Positions 9,231 to 21,001 of a stretch of DNA of 64,000 nt are shown here, in pieces (positions within the stretch are counted from its first letter, which is position 1; each line of letters starts with the position of its first letter). This stretch comes from Caballeronia catudaia. GTDB lineage: Bacteria; Pseudomonadota; Gammaproteobacteria; Burkholderiales; Burkholderiaceae. Both the position numbers and the translations under genes were made by a program. The stretch spans positions 291,931 through 355,930 of the forward strand of contig NZ_FCOF02000002.1 of NCBI RefSeq assembly GCF_001544755.2, given 5' to 3'. The notes under the pieces were generated by a model that worked only from the letters and a program-made list of their open reading frames with translations, did not search any database and was not told the DNA's origin.

Positions 9231-10373
9231 TTGAATCGCGAGATCGAAATTCATGTGGTCGATGCGCTCACCGACATCCCCGCCGGCGACTGGAACCGGC
9301 TCGCGGGCGACAACCCGTTCGTGCGTCACGCGTTTCTGTCGGCGCTGCAGGAGACGGGCTGCGCGGTGAAGCGCACCGGCTGGCGCGCGCATCATCTGAT
9401 ACTGAAACGCGGTGGAGAATTCGCCGGGGCGATGCCGCTCTATCTGAAGTCGCACTCGCGCGGGGAGTACGTGTTCGATCACGCATGGGCCGATGCCTTC
9501 GAGCGCCACGGTCTGCGCTATTACCCGAAAGCGCTCGCGGCGGTGCCGTTTTCGCCGGTGACGGGCCCGCGCCTCATCGCCGCGCACCACGAAGATCGCG
9601 TGCTGCTCGCGCGTGGTGCGATCGAGCTCACACGCAGGCTCGAACTTTCATCGCTGCACGTATTGTTTCCGCATGCGCAGGACGTCGAGGCGCTGACGGA
9701 CGCGGGCTACATGCTGCGCGAAGGCGTGCAGTTTCATTGGGAAAATCTGCCCGGCGACGGCTTCGCGAGCTTCGACGCCTTCCTCGCGACGATGAGCCAT
9801 GACAAGCGCAAGAAGGTGAAGCAGGACCGGCGGCGCGTGACGGAAGCGGGCGTCAGCTACACGTGGCTGCGCGGCGCGCAGATCGATCAGGGCGCGCTCG
9901 ACTTCTTCTACGACTGCTATGAGAACACGTATCGCGAGCACTGGAACGCGCCGTATCTGACGCGCGAATTCTTCGGCCAGATTCACGCCGACGCGCCCGA
10001 CAGCATCCTGCTCGTGATCGCCGAAGCGGACGGCGAGCGCCTCGCGTGCGCGCTCAACATGATCGGCGGCGACACGATGTACGGCCGCTACTGGGGCACG
10101 CGCGAGTTCATCTCGGGGCTGCACTTCGAGACGTGCTACATGCAGGGCATCGCGTATTGCATCGAGCACGGGCTCGCGCGCTTCGAAGGCGGCGCGCAGG
10201 GCGTGCACAAGATGTCGCGCGGTCTTCTGCCGACGCCGACATGGTCCGCGCACTGGATCGCGGATCAGCGTTTCGCCCACGCGATCGCCGAGTTTCTCGA
10301 TGCCGAAACCGAAGCGATGGATCATCACATCGAGGAACTCGAAGCGCATACGCCGTTCAGGAAGAAAGCTTGA
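9231..10373 (+). CDS. GNAT-type acyltransferase, FemAB-like (DUF482/PF04339)
   Basis: About 380 residues matching the DUF482 peptidogalycan biosynthesis/recognition family, with conserved segments N-P-F-V-R-H-A-F-L near the N-terminus, D-K-R-K-K-V-K-Q-D-R-R in the middle, and R-Y-W-G-T and F-E-G-G-A-Q-G-V-H-K near the end. The fold is a double GNAT domain and the substrate is unknown. I place the start at TTG 9231 because GAGG sits 7 bases upstream; the ATG at 9198 would add 11 residues and has no visible ribosome binding site. The nadE gene follows after 44 bases. Confidence 0.8.
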   Translation: MNREIEIHVVDALTDIPAGDWNRLAGDNPFVRHAFLSALQETGCAVKRTGWRAHHLILKRGGEFAGAMPLYLKSHSRGEYVFDHAWADAFERHGLRYYPKALAAVPFSPVTGPRLIAAHHEDRVLLARGAIELTRRLELSSLHVLFPHAQDVEALTDAGYMLREGVQFHWENLPGDGFASFDAFLATMSHDKRKKVKQDRRRVTEAGVSYTWLRGAQIDQGALDFFYDCYENTYREHWNAPYLTREFFGQIHADAPDSILLVIAEADGERLACALNMIGGDTMYGRYWGTREFISGLHFETCYMQGIAYCIEHGLARFEGGAQGVHKMSRGLLPTPTWSAHWIADQRFAHAIAEFLDAETEAMDHHIEELEAHTPFRKKA

Positions 10374-10417
10374 TGCGATAATTCCCGCCGTCATCGCACC
10401 CTCAATATTGCATCGAC

Positions 10418-12521
<2,104 letters not shown>

Positions 12522-12549
12522 GCGTCCGCTTTTTTGCGCTTTTTTCCCG

Positions 12550-12582
12550 GGCCCGCCGTTCGCGCGGGCCTTTCTTTTTTTT
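12550..12582 (+). terminator. Intrinsic terminator after glnB
   Basis: GGCCCGC at 12550-12556 pairs with GCGGGCC at 12564-12570, followed by TTTCTTTTTTTT. It is a strong Rho-independent terminator for nadE-glnB. Confidence 0.88.
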
Positions 12583-12667
12583 CACGCCATTTCCTGCCTG
12601 AACGCAAGCGTTTCTCATCCGTGCGGTAACATCGAAATCTCGTTATTTCTTTGTAAGGAACTGTTTG

Positions 12668-14425
12668 ATGCATCACGCGATCGGCTTCATTCAGGATCTC
12701 GCGGTGATCATGGCCATCGCGGGCGTCGTGACGGTGCTGTTTCACCGTCTGCGACAGCCGGTCGTCCTGGGCTATATCGCCGCGGGAGTGATCATCGGGC
12801 CGTACACGCCGCCGTTCAATCTGATCCACGACGAGGCGACCATCCAGACGCTCGGCGAGCTGGGCGTCGTGTTCCTGATGTTCTCGCTCGGGCTCGAGTT
12901 CAGCCTGCGCAAGCTGTTCAAGGTCGGCGCGACGGCGTTCGTCGCGGCGCTCTCGGAAATCGTGCTGATGATCTGGATCGGCTACGAGATCGGGCGCTGG
13001 TTCGACTGGACCGTCATGGACTCGCTCTTTCTCGGCGCGATGCTCGCGATCTCGTCGACGACCATCATCGTGAAAGCGCTGTCCGAGCTCGGCATGAAAG
13101 GCGAGCACTTCGCGCAGATCGTGTTCGGCATTCTGATCGTCGAGGATATTCTCGCCATCGCGATGCTCGTGCTGCTGTCCGGCATCGCGCAGACGGGTTC
13201 GGTGAGCGCGGGCGTCGCGGTCGTGACGCTGGGCAAGCTGCTGCTTTTCATGACCGTGTCGCTGGTCGTCGGCATTCTCACGGTGCCGCGCGCGCTCAAT
13301 TACGTCGCGCGCGCGAAGAGCGACGAGATGCTGCTCGTCACCGTGCTCGGTTTCTGCTTCGGTTTTTGCCTGCTCGTCGTGAAGCTCGATTATTCGATCG
13401 CGCTCGGCGCGTTCCTGATCGGCGCGATCATGGCGGAGTCGAAGCATCTCGCGCGCATCGAGCATCTGATCGCGCCGGTGCGCGACATGTTTTCGGCGAT
13501 CTTTTTCGTGACCATCGGCTTGCTGCTGAATCCGAAGGTGCTCGTCGATTATGCGTGGCCGATCGCCGTCATCACGATCGCGGTGGTGGCGGGCAAGATC
13601 GTGTCGTGCGGGCTCGGCACGTTTCTCGCGGGCAAGGACGGGCGCACCGCGATGCGCGTCGGCATGAGCGTGTCGCAGATCGGCGAGTTCTCGTTCATCA
13701 TCGCGTCGCTCGGGTTGTCGCTGAAAGTGACGAGCCCCTTTCTCTATCCGATCGCGGTCGCGGTATCAGCGCTCACGACGCTCTTCACGCCGTATCTGAT
13801 CCGCGCCGCCGATCCCGCCACGATACGCCTTTCGCGCGCGATGCCCGCGCCGCTCGCGCACACTTTCGGTCTCTATTCGCAGTGGCTCGCGAGCCTCACG
13901 CCCGCGTCCGGCGGCCCGACGCTCTTCTCGATGACCCGGCGCATCGTGCTGCAGATCGCGGTGAATCTCGCGCTCGTCGCGGCGATTTTTTTAGGCGCTT
14001 CGTATGCGGCGCCGTTCGCGTCGGGCTATCTCGCGCGCTGGCTCGACACCGACAACGCGCGGCGCGTCGTGCTGTGGAGCGCGGCGCTCGTCGTCGCGCT
14101 GCCGTTTCTGGTCGCGGTGTATCGCAAGCTCGAATCGCTCGCGCTTCTGCTCGCCGAAGTGAGCGTGCAGCCCGCGAAAGCGGGGCGCTTCACGCGCGCG
14201 ATTCGATTAGGCGTTTCCGGGCTGATTCCGATCGTCGCGATGTTCGGCGTCTTTCTACTTGTTGCGGCGTTGTCGGGCGGCATCCTGCCGCCGTTCGGCC
14301 TGATGGTCGGCGTGCTGCTGTGCGCGGCGCTGCTGCTCACGGTGCTGTGGCGCTGGTGCGTCAAAATCCACGCGACGATGCAGATCGCACTGCGCGAGAC
14401 CTTCGAGGAACCGCGCGATCATTGA
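12668..14425 (+). CDS. CPA2-family monovalent cation:proton antiporter (KefB-like)
   Basis: A 585-residue inner-membrane protein. Residues 1 to about 385 form the Na+/H+ exchanger domain with a dozen hydrophobic segments, including G-Y-I-A-A-G-V-I-I-G-P, F-S-L-G-L-E-F-S and the functional aspartate region in L-I-V-E-D-I-L-A-I. The C-terminal part adds four more hydrophobic segments instead of the TrkA-N/RCK domain found in KefB and KefC. It therefore lacks the nucleotide or glutathione regulation of true Kef proteins. The start at 12668 has AAGGA at 8-9 bases. The substrate ion is not determined. Confidence 0.88.
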   Translation: MHHAIGFIQDLAVIMAIAGVVTVLFHRLRQPVVLGYIAAGVIIGPYTPPFNLIHDEATIQTLGELGVVFLMFSLGLEFSLRKLFKVGATAFVAALSEIVLMIWIGYEIGRWFDWTVMDSLFLGAMLAISSTTIIVKALSELGMKGEHFAQIVFGILIVEDILAIAMLVLLSGIAQTGSVSAGVAVVTLGKLLLFMTVSLVVGILTVPRALNYVARAKSDEMLLVTVLGFCFGFCLLVVKLDYSIALGAFLIGAIMAESKHLARIEHLIAPVRDMFSAIFFVTIGLLLNPKVLVDYAWPIAVITIAVVAGKIVSCGLGTFLAGKDGRTAMRVGMSVSQIGEFSFIIASLGLSLKVTSPFLYPIAVAVSALTTLFTPYLIRAADPATIRLSRAMPAPLAHTFGLYSQWLASLTPASGGPTLFSMTRRIVLQIAVNLALVAAIFLGASYAAPFASGYLARWLDTDNARRVVLWSAALVVALPFLVAVYRKLESLALLLAEVSVQPAKAGRFTRAIRLGVSGLIPIVAMFGVFLLVAALSGGILPPFGLMVGVLLCAALLLTVLWRWCVKIHATMQIALRETFEEPRDH

Positions 14426-14577
14426 CGGCTTCTTCGCGGGATAGCCCTGACAGCGACGCATGACCGCTTCTCGCGATAATGTGACCAAATGTGTGCTCGT
14501 TTGCCCCGTCCTGTCGACAGGCGGATAATTTAGGGCTTGTGCATTCTCCTTACGGCGCGCGAGCGCTTGAAACCGGA

Positions 14578-16035
14578 ATGAGCGATAACAAAACGTCCAA
14601 CGACGCAAGCAGCACCGACGCACGCCGAAGCGGCGCCGACTCCTCAGCCGCGGGTTATTCGCGAAACGAGACATCCAGGCACGATGCGGCAGGCGGCGCG
14701 AATCCCACGGCGCCGCCCGAAGCAGCCGCGGCGGCTGCGGCGCCCGGTCCCGACGCAAGCGCGACCGAACGGGCATCGACAGACGGGCCTTCGAGCGCAT
14801 CGAACGTCGAACCGGTCGATGCAGCGCAGACCCGGCGCGACGCCGCAAGGCAGGAGGCTCGCGACGCGCGCGCATCGGCGGCGAGCGCGACCGCCGCGCA
14901 GGAAGCCGCGGTGCGTGCGAAGCAACCTGCATCGGCGAAACCCAGGGCGAGCCTCGCCGAGAATTTCGAAGCCGCGACGGAAGCGGAAGCCGCGAGCACG
15001 GCCAACGCGCAATCCGCCTCGTCCGATTCACCGACCGGCCGCGCCGCGCCGTCGCCTGCCGTCGGCCTGCCGCCCAGCATCAGCGAGGCGCCGGACTTCG
15101 GCACGCTCAATCCGCCGCCATTGCCGCCGCCCGAACAGGCCGCGGCACCGGCGCCACCCGCCTATCTCAAGCAGTCGGATTCGGCGTGGTCCGTGTTCGG
15201 CCGCATCGTCGCGGCGCGCGCGCGTCAGATTTTCGACCGCGCGGGGCAGCGCATCACGCAGCGCACGCTGCGTATCGGCGTGTCGGCGCGCATCTTTCAT
15301 CCGGAGCCGGGCGCGAAAGGGCTGCGAGGCAAGACGCTGCAATATCTCGAGGAATCGATCGCGCACTGGGTCATGTCGCGCGACGTGCTCGTATTCATGA
15401 TTCCGACGGTCGGCCAGCAGGGCATGCTGCATCCGAGCAATATCCGTCTGCGCGACTACGCGAAGCATCTCGACGGTCTCCTGCTGCAAGGCGGCGCCGA
15501 CGTTTCTCCGCAGTCCTACGAGGAGCGCACGACGCGGCCCGAATGGCCGGGCGACCGCGTGCGCGACATGTACGAGCTGGAGCTGCTGCACGAGTTCGTC
15601 GAGTCGGGCAAGCCGGTGCTCGGCGTGTGCCGGGGCTGTCAGCTGATCAACGTCGCGTTCGGCGGCACGCTCTACGGCGATATCGCCACCGACGTGCCGA
15701 CGGCCGGCATCCACGTCAACGAGCATTACGACCAGCACCGGCATTCGATCCGCTTCCCCGAAGGCTCCACGCTCGTCAACATGTTCCCGAATCAGCGCGA
15801 CGCGATCGTCAACTCGATTCACCATCAGGCGGTGAAGACGCTCGGCCGCGATCTGAACATCGAGGCGGTGTCGGCGTCGGACGGGATCATCGAGGCGGTG
15901 CGGTATCGCAAGTCGCCATTCGTCGTCGGCGTGCAGTGGCATCCGGAGTTTCATCGCGCGGGCGGCGCCGAGTTGCTCGATTGCACGCCGCTGCTCGATA
16001 CGTTCCTGCGCGTCGCGCGCGAGACGCGCTTCTGA
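14578..16035 (+). CDS. Class I glutamine amidotransferase, gamma-glutamyl-GABA hydrolase family, with long disordered N-terminus
   Basis: The 485-residue protein has two parts. Residues 1 to about 200 are rich in Ala, Ser, Thr and Pro with no recognisable domain. Residues from about 235 form a peptidase C26 (PuuD-like) domain, with the nucleophile in G-V-C-R-G-C-Q near residue 351 and the catalytic His in Q-W-H-P-E-F-H near 455. PuuD-type enzymes hydrolyse gamma-glutamyl-GABA in putrescine breakdown, but no puu genes are adjacent and PuuD itself is only about 250 residues. The substrate here is uncertain. I chose ATG 14578 because the sequence before it is unlike a protein start. Confidence 0.85.
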   Translation: MSDNKTSNDASSTDARRSGADSSAAGYSRNETSRHDAAGGANPTAPPEAAAAAAAPGPDASATERASTDGPSSASNVEPVDAAQTRRDAARQEARDARASAASATAAQEAAVRAKQPASAKPRASLAENFEAATEAEAASTANAQSASSDSPTGRAAPSPAVGLPPSISEAPDFGTLNPPPLPPPEQAAAPAPPAYLKQSDSAWSVFGRIVAARARQIFDRAGQRITQRTLRIGVSARIFHPEPGAKGLRGKTLQYLEESIAHWVMSRDVLVFMIPTVGQQGMLHPSNIRLRDYAKHLDGLLLQGGADVSPQSYEERTTRPEWPGDRVRDMYELELLHEFVESGKPVLGVCRGCQLINVAFGGTLYGDIATDVPTAGIHVNEHYDQHRHSIRFPEGSTLVNMFPNQRDAIVNSIHHQAVKTLGRDLNIEAVSASDGIIEAVRYRKSPFVVGVQWHPEFHRAGGAELLDCTPLLDTFLRVARETRF

Positions 16036-16080
16036 GCTTGCTTCCGAGCCCGAGCGCATCGCGATACGACGCAAAACGAG

Positions 16081-16107
16081 AAGGCCCGCTCGATTCGAGC
16101 GGGCCTT
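16081..16107. terminator. Bidirectional terminator between convergent genes
   Basis: A perfect 12-bp stem (AAGGCCCGCTCG / CGAGCGGGCCTT) with a 3-base loop lies between the amidotransferase and the DUF2968 gene. The ends supply short T-tracts on each strand. Confidence 0.85.
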
Positions 16108-16135
16108 CGTTGTTTTCAGGCATGTACTGCCGGCA

Positions 16136-16855
16136 TCAACGCGATGGCGCCGTGCTCACCGGCGCGAGTCCGGCTTCCGATTGCTTCTGAAGCTGTTCGA
16201 CCTGCAATTGCAGCGCGCGCAGCTTGCGTTCCGCTTCGAGCTTGTCCGTCTGCAGCGCCGCCGACTCGGCCTGCAACTGCTGCTGACGCTGCGTGACCTG
16301 GGAATCCTGCTGCTGCGAAAGCGCGAGATCGGCGGAGAGACGGTTCGCGCGATCCGCCGACTTCGCGATCACGCGATCGAGCAGCGCCTTCTGCGCCTGC
16401 AATTGCATGCGGCGGATTTCGCCATCGGCCAGTTCGTAGCTCTTGCGCGAGAACTGCGCGTAGATCGATTCCGCGCGCGCCACGTCCTGCGTCTTCACGA
16501 CGCGCCACCAGCGGGCGTCCTGCGACAGCGCGACGTAGTACAGCATCTCCTGTGCGAGGAAGAAGAGCTTCGCGCCGTAGCTGCCGTTGTGCGTCGCGCG
16601 CAATTCCGTGAGGCTGCCGGCCTGCACGAGGTTCTGCAATTCGGCGATGTTGCCTTCGACGCGCGGCGCGTTCGAATCGGCGTTCAGGTCGGACAGGTCT
16701 TCGGGGGCGGCCTGCGCGGGTGCGCTTGCCGCAGGTGTCTGCGCGGCGTCCGCCTTTGCGGATGCGGCGAATACACTCGAGAACGGCGCGAGCACGCCGC
16801 AGAGGGACAAGGCGAGCGTGAGCGTCGCGTAACGGATATATCGGTGTTGCGTCAT
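16136..16855 (-). CDS. DUF2968 domain-containing exported protein
   Basis: A 239-residue protein with a signal peptide (residues 1-30, ending V-F-A-A). A DUF2968-type core begins around the E-L-R-A-T-H-N-G-S-Y-G segment. Residues about 140-230 are rich in Gln, Leu and Ala in a heptad-like pattern, predicting a long coiled coil. Proteins of this family are found mainly in Burkholderiaceae and have no assigned function. It is likely periplasmic. A following gene on the same strand lies 74 bases upstream, so the two may or may not be co-transcribed. Confidence 0.85.
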   Translation of the reverse strand: MTQHRYIRYATLTLALSLCGVLAPFSSVFAASAKADAAQTPAASAPAQAAPEDLSDLNADSNAPRVEGNIAELQNLVQAGSLTELRATHNGSYGAKLFFLAQEMLYYVALSQDARWWRVVKTQDVARAESIYAQFSRKSYELADGEIRRMQLQAQKALLDRVIAKSADRANRLSADLALSQQQDSQVTQRQQQLQAESAALQTDKLEAERKLRALQLQVEQLQKQSEAGLAPVSTAPSR

Positions 16856-16929
16856 AGTGGCGTCTCGGCCGGAATGGTTGATCGGGCGGGCTGAGCGTGC
16901 TCGCGGATGCGTCGCGCGCGGTTCGTCTT

Positions 16930-17964
16930 TCAGCGCGCGTTCTGGGTTTTCGCGCCGCCGCGGCTGGATGCGCCGCCTGCGTTGCTATCGAGTGTCGGTG
17001 AATGCTGGAGCATTGCGTAAAGCGCGGCGGCGTTCATCGGATCCGAAATTTTCGATGCACGGTCTGCATGAACCCGGGCCGATGGCGCGCGTGCATGCGC
17101 CGCAGTTTCACGCTTCGCGAAGTGCTTGTCGGTTGCAGGCTTGTCGGCTTTAGGAGCACGGACTGCGGCGGTTTGCTGCGTGCGCGGAGCGAGCACGGCG
17201 CTTACGCGGCCGTTGCGCCGGCGGACTGTCGTTTCGGCGATGAGATGCACGCCCGACGCCTCGCGCTTCGTCGCGGCGGGGGCGTTCTCGCTCGCGATCA
17301 CATTGGCATTCGCGCTCGCTGGTTCTGGCGGCGTCGCCGCCTGAGATGGCTGAATGTCGTTCGCCGGTCGAGCCGCAATGCCCGTCTCGACCGCAGCGAT
17401 GCCCGCTGCCGCCGCCGACGACGACTCGGGGCGGTCCGGTTGCGTATTGACATCAGGCTCGGGGCTTTGCACTCTGACTTCCATTGCCGGGGCAGCCCGC
17501 GAGTTGCCCGGCGCGTCGCGATCATATTCGAAGAACAGCCACGCGATGAGCGCCGCGCACGCCACAGCGGTGAGCGCCGCGACGGGCTTGCTGAAGTAGC
17601 GCTTCCCCGCGCCTGGCGCCATCGGCGCGCCGACGTTCAGATGGACGGGAGCGGCGCGATCGATGCCGGCCTCGTCCGGGTGCTTGCCTTCCATCAGGCG
17701 CAGCATCGCACGGGGAATGTGCTCCTTGGCGAAGACACCCCAGAGGCTCGTGGCGCCATAGGGCGAATTCGTATCGGACAGACTCAACGCGGGGACGTAG
17801 GCGGTCCTGAATTGCGCGGCGAAGAGCGCGAACTCGGACCCGGATTGAAGAGGGCGCGAGAATGCGGGCGACCACTCGCGACCGTAGTTCAAGAGCGGGT
17901 CCATCAGCGCGCGCAGCGTAGGCAGACGCAGATTGCCTTCCACTTCGATCAAGTCTTCGGTCAT
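16930..17964 (-). CDS. Uncharacterised single-pass membrane protein
   Basis: I do not recognise this 344-residue protein. Residues 1 to about 125 form a compact, apparently folded cytoplasmic part (containing P-L-L-N-Y-G-R-E-W-S-P-A-F and G-A-T-S-L-W-G-V-F-A-K-E-H). One hydrophobic segment lies at about 130-150 (A-A-L-T-A-V-A-C-A-A-L-I-A-W-L-F-F). The remaining 190 residues are Ala/Pro/Ser-rich with scattered basic stretches, probably an extended periplasmic tail. The ATG at 17964 is chosen because the upstream extension to 18096 is unlike a folded protein. The layout resembles regulators or envelope-spanning proteins, but I assign no function. Confidence 0.65.
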   Translation of the reverse strand: MTEDLIEVEGNLRLPTLRALMDPLLNYGREWSPAFSRPLQSGSEFALFAAQFRTAYVPALSLSDTNSPYGATSLWGVFAKEHIPRAMLRLMEGKHPDEAGIDRAAPVHLNVGAPMAPGAGKRYFSKPVAALTAVACAALIAWLFFEYDRDAPGNSRAAPAMEVRVQSPEPDVNTQPDRPESSSAAAAGIAAVETGIAARPANDIQPSQAATPPEPASANANVIASENAPAATKREASGVHLIAETTVRRRNGRVSAVLAPRTQQTAAVRAPKADKPATDKHFAKRETAAHARAPSARVHADRASKISDPMNAAALYAMLQHSPTLDSNAGGASSRGGAKTQNAR

Positions 17965-18144
17965 GAGGGTTCCACATGCATGCGTCCGGAACGGACAACG
18001 GGACAGCCCGCCCGGACCTCCGTGGTGCAACAGATAGCACCGAGGCTCGGCGCGAGATGGCTGAAATTTCGACCCGCGATCATACGAAACGGTCACGAAC
18101 CCGACGACCAGACGAATCTTATTATTGATTTTTAACAGGATTGC

Positions 18145-18711
18145 TTATTGACCAATTCGGTGTTCTTGTGCTTGGTCGAGCGGGAGGACGTAGCGCAACG
18201 CAAACAGATCGATGCCCGCCATATGGTCCGCCTCACGTGCGGCAAACTTCCAGCCGCGCGATTCGTAGAAGCCGATCGCCGCCGCGTTCTGCTCAAGCAC
18301 GGAAAGATGCAACTGCCGCGCGCCGCGCGAGCGGGCCCAGCGCGCCGCTTCGTCGAGCATCGCGCTGCCCGTGCCGAGACCTCGATGGCCCGGCAGCGCA
18401 TGCAGATTGTCGACGAGCACGCTGCCCGTTTCGTCCGGCTCGACCAGGCACATGAAGCCGACCGGCTCGCCTTCGTGCTCCGCGATCAGCACGCACCCCG
18501 CGCCGCCGGCAATTCCCTTCATGCGCGCGTCCCAATGAGCGGCGCGCTCACTTGGCAGTTCGTCCAGATAGCGGTCCGGCAGTATCCCGCGATACGCCGA
18601 CGCCCAACTTCGCGCGTGCATCGACGCGATGAGCCCGGTGTCCGCCAAGGTCGCGATGCGCAGCGACACGCTGTCGAGTTTCTGTTCGGATGTTGGCTTA
18701 GAGTTAGGCAT
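18145..18711 (-). CDS. GNAT family N-acetyltransferase
   Basis: A 188-residue single GNAT domain. Visible features are [12 protein letters not shown] near the start, V-D-N-L-H-A-L-P before the acetyl-CoA loop H-R-G-L-G-T-G (Q/RxxGxG/A type), and the terminal [13 protein letters not shown] motif. It would transfer an acetyl group from acetyl-CoA to an unknown amine. The start at 18711 gives the usual length; a longer frame from 18819 adds residues without family match. It is divergent from the citrate-type permease. Confidence 0.85.
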   Translation of the reverse strand: MPNSKPTSEQKLDSVSLRIATLADTGLIASMHARSWASAYRGILPDRYLDELPSERAAHWDARMKGIAGGAGCVLIAEHEGEPVGFMCLVEPDETGSVLVDNLHALPGHRGLGTGSAMLDEAARWARSRGARQLHLSVLEQNAAAIGFYESRGWKFAAREADHMAGIDLFALRYVLPLDQAQEHRIGQ

Positions 18712-18916
18712 ATGTAAGCGGATTTTAATGGTCAATTGGTCGGAATTGAACGAAGTTGCGTCGGGCACGAGCGGGGAGGCGTTAAAATCGGCGGCATCGC
18801 ATTTTGAAAAAAGAAACATTCAGCCGCGTTCGTTACGGCCGATCGTCGGTACGGCCGTGCACGGTTCCGCGCTCCCGCGCAGAACCGAAATGCGCCCACA
18901 GCTTTTCGAGAAAGTC

Positions 18917-20212
18917 ATGTCCACAAGCCACGTAACACCCGCCAACGAATCCAGGTTCAAGACGGTCTTTCGCGTCGTCAGCGGAAACTTCCTTGAAATG
19001 TACGACTTCATGGTCTACGGCTATTACGCTTCGGCGATCGCCAAGACCTATTTCCCAAGCGGCAACGAGTTCGCCTCGCTGATGCTCGCGCTGTCCGTGT
19101 TCGGCGCGGGCTTCCTGATGCGGCCGGTGGGCGCGATCGTGCTCGGTGCGTATATCGACCATCACGGGCGGCGCAAGGGCCTCATCCTTACGCTCGCGTT
19201 GATGGCGGTCGGCACGGCGTGCGTCGCGCTCGTGCCGGGCTATGCGACCATCGGCGTGCTCGCACCGGTCGTCGTATTGGGCGGGCGCCTGCTGCAAGGC
19301 TTTTCGGCCGGCGTGGAGCTGGGCGGCGTATCGGTGTATCTGTCCGAGATCGCGACCAAGGGCAACAAGGGCTTTTATTGTTCCTGGCAGTCCGGCAGCC
19401 AGCAAGTCGCCGTGGTGTTTGCCGCGTTGATCGGCGTCATCATGAACCGCCTGCTGCCGCCCGATCAGATGACCGCCTGGGGCTGGCGCGTGCCGTTCCT
19501 GATCGGCTGTCTGATCGTGCCGTTTCTCTTCATCATCCGCCGCTCGCTGCGGGAGACCGACGAGTTCCTCGCGAAGAAGCATCGGCCGAGCATGGGCGAG
19601 ATCGCGCGCTCGATCGCGCAAAGCTGGGGCGTCGTGCTCGCGGGCATGGGCATGGTCATCATGACGACCGTGTCGTTTTACATGATCACCGCCTACACGC
19701 CGACCTTCGGCAAGGAAGTGCTGAAGCTCTCATCCATCGACGCGCTCGTCGTCACCGTGTGCGTCGGCCTTTCGAACCTCGTCTGGCTGCCGCTGATGGG
19801 CGCGGTGTCCGATCGCGTCGGCCGCCGCCCGGTGCTGCTCGTGTTCACGATCCTCACCATTCTGACGTCGTATCCGGTGGTGCAGTGGCTCGTGGCGGAC
19901 CCGTCGTTCGTGCGCCTGCTGATGTGCGAGCTGTGGCTCTCGTTCCTGTACGGCAGCTACAACGGCGCGATGGTGGTCGCGCTGACCGAAGTCATGCCGG
20001 CCGACGTGCGTACGACGGGTTTCTCGATGGCCTACAGTCTCGCGACGACGATCGGCGGTTTCACGCCCGCGATCTCCACGTATCTGATCCACGCGACCGG
20101 CAACAAGGCCGCGCCCGGTTTGTGGATGGGACTGGCCGCGATCTGTGGCCTGATCGCGACGCTCGTCCTGTATCGCTCGCCCGAGGCGCGTAATCAGTAC
20201 AAGACGGCCTGA
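18917..20212 (+). CDS. MFS citrate/tricarballylate:proton symporter (CitA/TcuC-like)
   Basis: The 431-residue permease has the metabolite:H+ symporter pattern, with about 12 membrane segments. The N-terminal [16 protein letters not shown] segment is characteristic of CitA/ShiA-type carriers. The loop after segment 2 carries D-H-H-G-R-R-K-G and the one after segment 8 carries D-R-V-G-R-R-P. Length equals that of CitA. It probably imports a tricarboxylate with protons; tcuA and tcuB are not beside it. The ATG at 18917 follows GAGAAAG; the earlier in-frame sequence overlaps the divergent GNAT gene. Confidence 0.85.
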   Translation: MSTSHVTPANESRFKTVFRVVSGNFLEMYDFMVYGYYASAIAKTYFPSGNEFASLMLALSVFGAGFLMRPVGAIVLGAYIDHHGRRKGLILTLALMAVGTACVALVPGYATIGVLAPVVVLGGRLLQGFSAGVELGGVSVYLSEIATKGNKGFYCSWQSGSQQVAVVFAALIGVIMNRLLPPDQMTAWGWRVPFLIGCLIVPFLFIIRRSLRETDEFLAKKHRPSMGEIARSIAQSWGVVLAGMGMVIMTTVSFYMITAYTPTFGKEVLKLSSIDALVVTVCVGLSNLVWLPLMGAVSDRVGRRPVLLVFTILTILTSYPVVQWLVADPSFVRLLMCELWLSFLYGSYNGAMVVALTEVMPADVRTTGFSMAYSLATTIGGFTPAISTYLIHATGNKAAPGLWMGLAAICGLIATLVLYRSPEARNQYKTA

Positions 20213-20226
20213 CGCAGCGACGCCGT

Positions 20227-20982
20227 CTACTGCGCTTCGCTGTCGTCGGTGTCGGCGTTGATTTCGTGGTCCATCGCGGTCTCGGCGAGCGCGGTGGCCT
20301 GCTCCGGCGCTGCTTCCTTGCGCTCGCTGTAGCGATTCGTGAGGTAATCCGAGCGATCGCGCACGAGCAGCGTGAACTTGACGAGCTCCTCCATCACGTC
20401 GACGACACGATCGTAATAGGCGGAGGGTTTCATCCGGCCGTTTCCGTTGAACTCCTGCCAGGCTTTCGCGACAGAGGACTGATTGGGAATGGTGACCATC
20501 CGCATCCAACGGCCAAGCACGCGCAGCGCGTTCACCGCATTGAACGATTGCGATCCGCCGCATACCTGCATGACCGCAAGCGTGCGGCCCTGAGTGGGCC
20601 GGACACCCGCCGCTTCGAGCGGCAGCCAGTCGATCTGATTCTTGAACACCGATGTGAGCGTGCCGTGACGCTCGGGGCTGCACCACACCTGTCCTTCGGA
20701 CCACTCGGAAAGCTTGCGCAGCTCGGCCACCTTCGGGTGATCGGGCGGCACGCTGTCGACCATCGGCAAGCCGTGCGGATCGAACACGCGCGTCTCGGCG
20801 CCGAATGCCTGCAGCAGGCGCTCGGCCTCCAGCGTGAGCAAGCGACTGTATGAAGTCGGACGCAGCGAGCCGTACAGCAGCAGTATCCGTGGCGCGTGCG
20901 TGGACACGGAGGCCGGCTGCAGCTTCCCGCTGTCGGGAATGTCGACGTGGACCGCGCTCAGATTGGGAAGATTCGAAAACAT
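20227..20982 (-). CDS. arsH: Arsenical resistance flavoprotein ArsH
   Basis: A 251-residue NADPH-dependent FMN reductase of the ArsH type. It shows [13 protein letters not shown] (FMN phosphate loop), the S-P-E-R-H-G segment, and the conserved [13 protein letters not shown]. ArsH oxidises trivalent methylated and aromatic arsenicals to less toxic pentavalent forms. It is the last gene of the ars operon, starting 19 bases after the acr3 stop. The acidic C-terminal tail is not conserved in the family. Confidence 0.94.
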   Translation of the reverse strand: MFSNLPNLSAVHVDIPDSGKLQPASVSTHAPRILLLYGSLRPTSYSRLLTLEAERLLQAFGAETRVFDPHGLPMVDSVPPDHPKVAELRKLSEWSEGQVWCSPERHGTLTSVFKNQIDWLPLEAAGVRPTQGRTLAVMQVCGGSQSFNAVNALRVLGRWMRMVTIPNQSSVAKAWQEFNGNGRMKPSAYYDRVVDVMEELVKFTLLVRDRSDYLTNRYSERKEAAPEQATALAETAMDHEINADTDDSEAQ

Positions 20983-21001
20983 GGAGATGTATGCGGAGCA
21001 G

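Noticed and set aside
12665..12670. TTG start for the CPA2 antiporter one codon upstream
   Set aside because: The adjacent ATG at 12668 has better spacing from AAGGA and is the normal start codon.
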